DNA from: SB21 sp964415295
Lineage (GTDB): Bacteria > CLD3 > SB21
Length of the DNA: 64,000 nt
Assembly: GCA_964415295.1 (NCBI GenBank)
Contig: CAYPYN010000001.1
Span: forward strand, 372,001 to 436,000
Direction of reading: 5' to 3'
Below are positions 60,662-64,000 of the stretch, in pieces (positions within the stretch are counted from its first letter, which is position 1; each line of letters opens with the position of its first letter). The translations under genes and the position numbers were made by a program. The notes under the pieces were generated by a model. That model saw nothing but the letters and a program-made list of their open reading frames with translations. It searched no databases and had not been told where the DNA came from.

Positions 60662-62116
60662 ATGTCTTCAGCTATCGAAGGATTAAAACCGGAACTTGTT
60701 TGGAAATACTTTGCCGAGATCTCCCGTATCCCGCGTCCCTCCAAACATGAGGAAGCGATGACCAAATATGTCATGGACACGGCCAAAAAACTGGGATTAT
60801 CCGCCAAATCGGATTCCTTCGGCAACGTCGTCGTCAAAAAACCGGCATCGCCCGGTAAGGAAAACGTCCGCTCTATCTGCCTGCAGGGACATCTCGATAT
60901 GGTTCCTGAGAAAAATTCGGACAAGGTACATGATTTTCTTAAGGATCCTATCGAACTCGTACGCCAAGGCAATATGCTGATGGCTAACGGTACGACGCTC
61001 GGAGCCGATAACGGTATTGCCGTGGCCACCAATCTTGCGATCATGGAGGACCGCTCCCTCGAACACGGTCCGATGGAATTCCTGTTCACCGTGGACGAAG
61101 AGACGGGTTTGACGGGAGCCAACAATCTGGGCTCTGATTTCCTTGAAAGCAAAACGCTCCTGAATCTGGATTCCGAAGAAGAAGGCGCGGTTTACGTCGG
61201 CTGCTCCGGCGGAAAAAATACGATCGGATCATGGAAGGTCGATTTTGACAACGCGCCATCCAACTCGGTCGTTTGCGAACTCAAAGTACGGGGACTTAAA
61301 GGAGGACATTCCGGTCTTGAGATCGATAAGGGAAGGGGCAATTCCCTGAAAGTGATCGCTCGCGTTTTGCTCGCTCTGCATGATACCGGCGCAAGATTGT
61401 CTTCCATCCAGGGCGGAAATAAAAGCAACGCTATCCCCCGTGAAGCCGACGCCGTCATCGCAGTTCCGAAAAAGAATATGGACCAGGCCAAAGAGATCGT
61501 AACCCGTTTCAATGACATCATCAGAAAAGAAATTGAAACCGTTGATCCCGATCTCAATATTTCACTCGCAGAAACCAAATCCAAAAAGGCCAAAGTGATG
61601 AAAAAGGGCGCTCAGCGGCGTATCCTTCAGACGATCTCTGCCATGCCGCATGGGGTAACCAAGATGAGCGCGGATATCCCGGGGTTGGTCGAAACCTCCA
61701 CCAACGTGGCCATCATCGAGACCAAAGGCAAGAAAGTCACTCTGACCACAAGCCAGAGAAGTTCTGTTGCGTCCGAGATCGAGGAGATCTGCGAGACCGT
61801 TCGAAATATATTTGATCTCGCCGATGCGGAATATGCCACCGCCGACGGTTATCCCGGTTGGAAACCCAACATGAAATCGGATATTCTGAAAGTGGCCAAA
61901 TCATCCTATCAGTCACTTTACGGAAAAGAGGTGGCCGTGAAAGCCATACATGCCGGCCTGGAATGCGGTATCATCGGCGAAAAGTATCCCGGTATGGATA
62001 TGATCTCTTTCGGCCCGACGCTCGAAGGCGTGCACTCCCCCGACGAGAAGATCCATATAGATACCGTAGATAAGTTCTGGAATTTCCTTCTGGCCATTTT
62101 AAAAAATGTTAATTAA
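60662..62116 (+). CDS. pepD: Aminoacyl-histidine dipeptidase (M20C, PepD)
   Basis: 484 residues. M20C metal ligands are visible: His77 and Asp79 in QGHLDMVPEK, Asp116 in GADNGIAVA, and Glu146/Glu147 in TVDEETGLTGA. The C-terminal part has GGHSGLEIDKGRGN and ECGIIGEKYPGMDMISFGP. It cleaves Xaa-His and other dipeptides in the cytoplasm, fitting peptide import by OPT and Opp-like systems in the window. MFS gene follows after 26 bp. Confidence 0.95.
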   Translation: MSSAIEGLKPELVWKYFAEISRIPRPSKHEEAMTKYVMDTAKKLGLSAKSDSFGNVVVKKPASPGKENVRSICLQGHLDMVPEKNSDKVHDFLKDPIELVRQGNMLMANGTTLGADNGIAVATNLAIMEDRSLEHGPMEFLFTVDEETGLTGANNLGSDFLESKTLLNLDSEEEGAVYVGCSGGKNTIGSWKVDFDNAPSNSVVCELKVRGLKGGHSGLEIDKGRGNSLKVIARVLLALHDTGARLSSIQGGNKSNAIPREADAVIAVPKKNMDQAKEIVTRFNDIIRKEIETVDPDLNISLAETKSKKAKVMKKGAQRRILQTISAMPHGVTKMSADIPGLVETSTNVAIIETKGKKVTLTTSQRSSVASEIEEICETVRNIFDLADAEYATADGYPGWKPNMKSDILKVAKSSYQSLYGKEVAVKAIHAGLECGIIGEKYPGMDMISFGPTLEGVHSPDEKIHIDTVDKFWNFLLAILKNVN

Positions 62117-62142
62117 TCACTTTTACTATCGATCGGATCCTA

Positions 62143-63435
62143 ATGTCTGTACAAGAAACAACTCCAATGGATAAACCCTTACCCCCGCGTTTCTTCCGGT
62201 GGGCGGTTCTTATCTTCATCAGTTTGGCCATGTTCGGCAATTATTATGTCTATGATTGCATCAGCCCTCTGGCCGATCTGCTGAGCAGCCAGTTGGGTTT
62301 TTCCGATTCGGATATCGGCCTCCTGCAGGCTATTTACAGCATCCCCAACGTCTTTATGGTTCTCATCGGCGGCGTGATCATCGACCGCATTGGAACACGT
62401 AAAGCGACTTTTTTATTTGCTCTGCTGTGCCTGGTCGGAGCCGTGATCACAGCGGCCACCGGCGTATTGTGGATCATGGCCGCCGGACGATTGGTGTTTG
62501 GACTGGGTGCGGAATCGATGATCGTAGCGGTAACCACAGCCATCGCCAAATGGTTCAAAGGCAAGGAACTGAGTTTCGCTTTCGGGGTCAATCTGACGAT
62601 CGCACGCCTCGGGTCGTTTGCGGCGCTTAATTCACCGACATGGGCATCGGATTTTTATGCCCAGTGGCAATGGCCTCTGGTTATTTCGGTTTTCTTTGGT
62701 GTGATCTGTGTCGCCGGCGCTGTGATCTATTGGGTATTGGAAGTTCGGTCTGAGAGGAATTATTCGCTCGGTGAGGCCGGCGCCACGGACAAAGTCGTTT
62801 TTGCCGATCTTTTCAAGTTCGGTACGTCTTATTGGTTCATAGTCCTTTTGTGCATCACGTTTTACTCGGGAATTTTTCCGTTCCAGACATTTGCGGTCAA
62901 ATTTTTCATGGATGCGCACGGTACGACGCGGGAACTCGGCGGATTTCTATCAAGCATGCTGACGCTATTTGCCATGATCGCGACGCCCCTTTTCGGTTTG
63001 TTGGTCGACAAGGTGGGCAAGCGCTCACTGTTCATGATGTTCGGATCGCTTCTCCTGGTACCGGTTTATCTGATCATGGCGTACACAAACGTTTCTCTGT
63101 ATGTTCCTATGGCCATGATGGGCATCGCATTTTCGCTGATTCCTGCGGTCATGTGGCCATCGGTGGCTTATATCGTGGATCAATCCAAGCTGGGAACGGC
63201 TTACGGACTCATGACCCTGATACAAAATATCGGTTTGGCGGGATTTAATCTCATCATCGGTTGGGCCAACGACTACTCCGGCGCCGGCGCATCCAATCCG
63301 GGCGGTTACGCGCTTGGAATGCTCATTTTTTCATGCCTCGGCTTTTTCGGATTGCTCTTCGCCTTCCTTCTCCGCCGCAACGAGACCGGTCCGAATGCGC
63401 ACGGACTGGAGACGATCACGACGAGCCATCAATAA
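62143..63435 (+). CDS. MFS transporter
   Basis: 430 residues with twelve predicted membrane segments. The DRIGTRKA motif (GGVIIDRIGTRKATF) after helix 2 and VDKVGKRSLF in the second half are MFS signatures. Substrate unknown; adjacency to pepD and OPT suggests export or import of small peptides or amino acids. Followed by a bidirectional terminator. Confidence 0.92.
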   Translation: MSVQETTPMDKPLPPRFFRWAVLIFISLAMFGNYYVYDCISPLADLLSSQLGFSDSDIGLLQAIYSIPNVFMVLIGGVIIDRIGTRKATFLFALLCLVGAVITAATGVLWIMAAGRLVFGLGAESMIVAVTTAIAKWFKGKELSFAFGVNLTIARLGSFAALNSPTWASDFYAQWQWPLVISVFFGVICVAGAVIYWVLEVRSERNYSLGEAGATDKVVFADLFKFGTSYWFIVLLCITFYSGIFPFQTFAVKFFMDAHGTTRELGGFLSSMLTLFAMIATPLFGLLVDKVGKRSLFMMFGSLLLVPVYLIMAYTNVSLYVPMAMMGIAFSLIPAVMWPSVAYIVDQSKLGTAYGLMTLIQNIGLAGFNLIIGWANDYSGAGASNPGGYALGMLIFSCLGFFGLLFAFLLRRNETGPNAHGLETITTSHQ

Positions 63436-63460
63436 CATTTAAGTAAGTATTCTCTAAACA

Positions 63461-63496
63461 AAAAAGCCTGACGCTCATCGTGAGCATCAGGCTTTT
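63461..63496. terminator. Bidirectional intrinsic terminator
   Basis: AAAAAGCCTGA-C-GCTCA, loop TCG, TGAGC-A-TCAGGCTTTTT: a 16-bp stem with one mismatch and A/T-runs on both sides, between the convergent MFS gene and the partial gene at the edge. Confidence 0.85.
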
Positions 63497-63518
63497 TCTG
63501 TAAGGGCTTTCAGAGCTC

Positions 63519-64000
63519 TTAGTTAATAATAATATCGATGATCTTATCGGTATTCAGATCGAAGTGTTTCTCTTCTTTCTCGCCGCCGGCATTGTCAAAT
63601 TCCACCGCAAACAGTTTATTGTATTCGTCCTTCAGCGTGATCGCTCCGGTAACGGAAACACCTTTGCCTTTATACGGATCGTAATAGGATACGGAAATCG
63701 TATCACCGTGATCGAGGGCTTCCAGCATTTCAATGATCGAATCCACGGACATGTAACTTTCCGTCTGGGTCTCATCAATATCGATACTGATGGCAATTCG
63801 CTTGATCCTGGCGATGTCGCCGTCCTCGACAGAAAACTCCATCGATTCACCGGAGCCTTCGTCGACCAGGCCAAACCGATCGAAATGATTGCTCACATGG
63901 CTTACGCGGCCGGAAACGGTGCTGCTGGAACCGTCCCAATTAATACGGTCGACGGTCACACCGTCGTTAACGACGAGAGTTTTGATAGCTTCTATGATCA
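63519..64000 (-). CDS. Hypothetical protein (5' end outside window)
   Basis: At least 160 residues on the minus strand. The frame is open to the right edge, so the true start lies outside; the GTG at 63959 is internal. It has a mixture of beta-strands and acidic residues (FSVEDGDIARIKRIAISIDI, IEMLEALDHGDTISVSYYDP, GVSVTGAITLKDEYNKLFAVEFDN) that suggest an SH3-like or OB-like fold. Not recognised. It converges on the MFS gene with a terminator between them. Confidence 0.7.
   Translation of the reverse strand, partial: IIEAIKTLVVNDGVTVDRINWDGSSSTVSGRVSHVSNHFDRFGLVDEGSGESMEFSVEDGDIARIKRIAISIDIDETQTESYMSVDSIIEMLEALDHGDTISVSYYDPYKGKGVSVTGAITLKDEYNKLFAVEFDNAGGEKEEKHFDLNTDKIIDIIIN

Noticed and set aside
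1..64000. tRNA, rRNA, CRISPR arrays, insertion sequences, prophage
   Set aside because: I found no cloverleaf T-loop sequences, regularly spaced repeats, transposase or integrase motifs; a computed search could still find diverged examples.

Overview
The window is a dense, mostly single-copy bacterial chromosome segment of roughly 50 % G+C. The organism is probably a member of the FCB superphylum (Bacteroidota/Ignavibacteria/Calditrichota/KSB1-like). The signs are a C-terminal T9SS-type sorting tail with the NYPNPFNP motif, TonB receptors with a carboxypeptidase-regulatory N-terminus, the bacillithiol genes bshA and bshC, a 31-residue mS38-like ribosomal protein, and several promoters close to the Bacteroidota consensus TTTG-N20-TAnnTTTG. 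Many genes nevertheless have a clear GGAGG ribosome binding site, which is unlike typical Bacteroidia, so a deeper branch is more likely. I found no tRNA, rRNA, CRISPR array, prophage or insertion sequence.

Layout, left part. 1-3.8 kb is the 3' part of a giant surface protein (LVIVD propeller plus ten Ig/cadherin-like repeats). 3.8-9.3 kb holds queA and a YhhQ-type queuosine precursor transporter, separated by a class V aminotransferase, a NYN nuclease, an enlarged OppC-like permease and a Nudix hydrolase. 9.4-12.1 kb is a four-PAS hybrid histidine kinase. 12.1-15.7 kb has an F420-reductase-like protein and an HxlR-controlled divergent module (isomerase-like protein, DUF2798, ABC exporter). 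16.6-23.2 kb is a plus-strand run: M50-like protease, orphan glutamine amidotransferase, HIT protein, secreted protein, lipA, DEAD-box helicase and two DUF2147 paralogues. 23.2-27.3 kb is minus-strand: a lipoprotein plus MarR pair, YceI under a perfect 20-bp palindrome, and an ECF sigma/anti-sigma/periplasmic protein operon.

Middle and right part. 27.5-36.6 kb is plus-strand: lipoprotein and TonB receptor, thiL, M24 peptidase, greA, a small membrane protein, bshA, GDPD and carA. At 36.65-40.17 kb a two-gene, A+T-richer module (CsgG-like protein plus VCBS/T9SS surface protein) sits between a truncated copy and the intact copy of the 3' end of a Ca2+/H+ antiporter gene, which looks like an insertion. 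From 57.8 back to 40.1 kb nearly everything is on the minus strand: response regulator, radical SAM protein, bshC, acyl-CoA ligase, a 923-residue protein I do not recognise, SbtA-like bicarbonate transporter, three tandem peptide-binding lipoproteins without permeases, sppA, HU, the mS38-like protein, truA and the antiporter. 58.1-64 kb has an OPT transporter, a stand-alone PqqD-like protein, pepD, an MFS transporter and a partial gene at the edge.

Functionally the segment combines housekeeping (queuosine, lipoate, thiamine, pyrimidine/arginine entry, tRNA modification, transcription fidelity), peptide scavenging (OppC, three binding proteins, OPT, PepD, M24), thiol-redox defence (BshA/BshC, HxlR and MarR modules) and cell-surface decoration. 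The strongest leads for new biology are the inserted CsgG/VCBS module with its duplicated antiporter tail, the unrecognised 923-residue protein coupled to an acyl-CoA ligase, the response-regulator/radical-SAM/bshC run, and the ECF sigma operon with its own periplasmic third gene.
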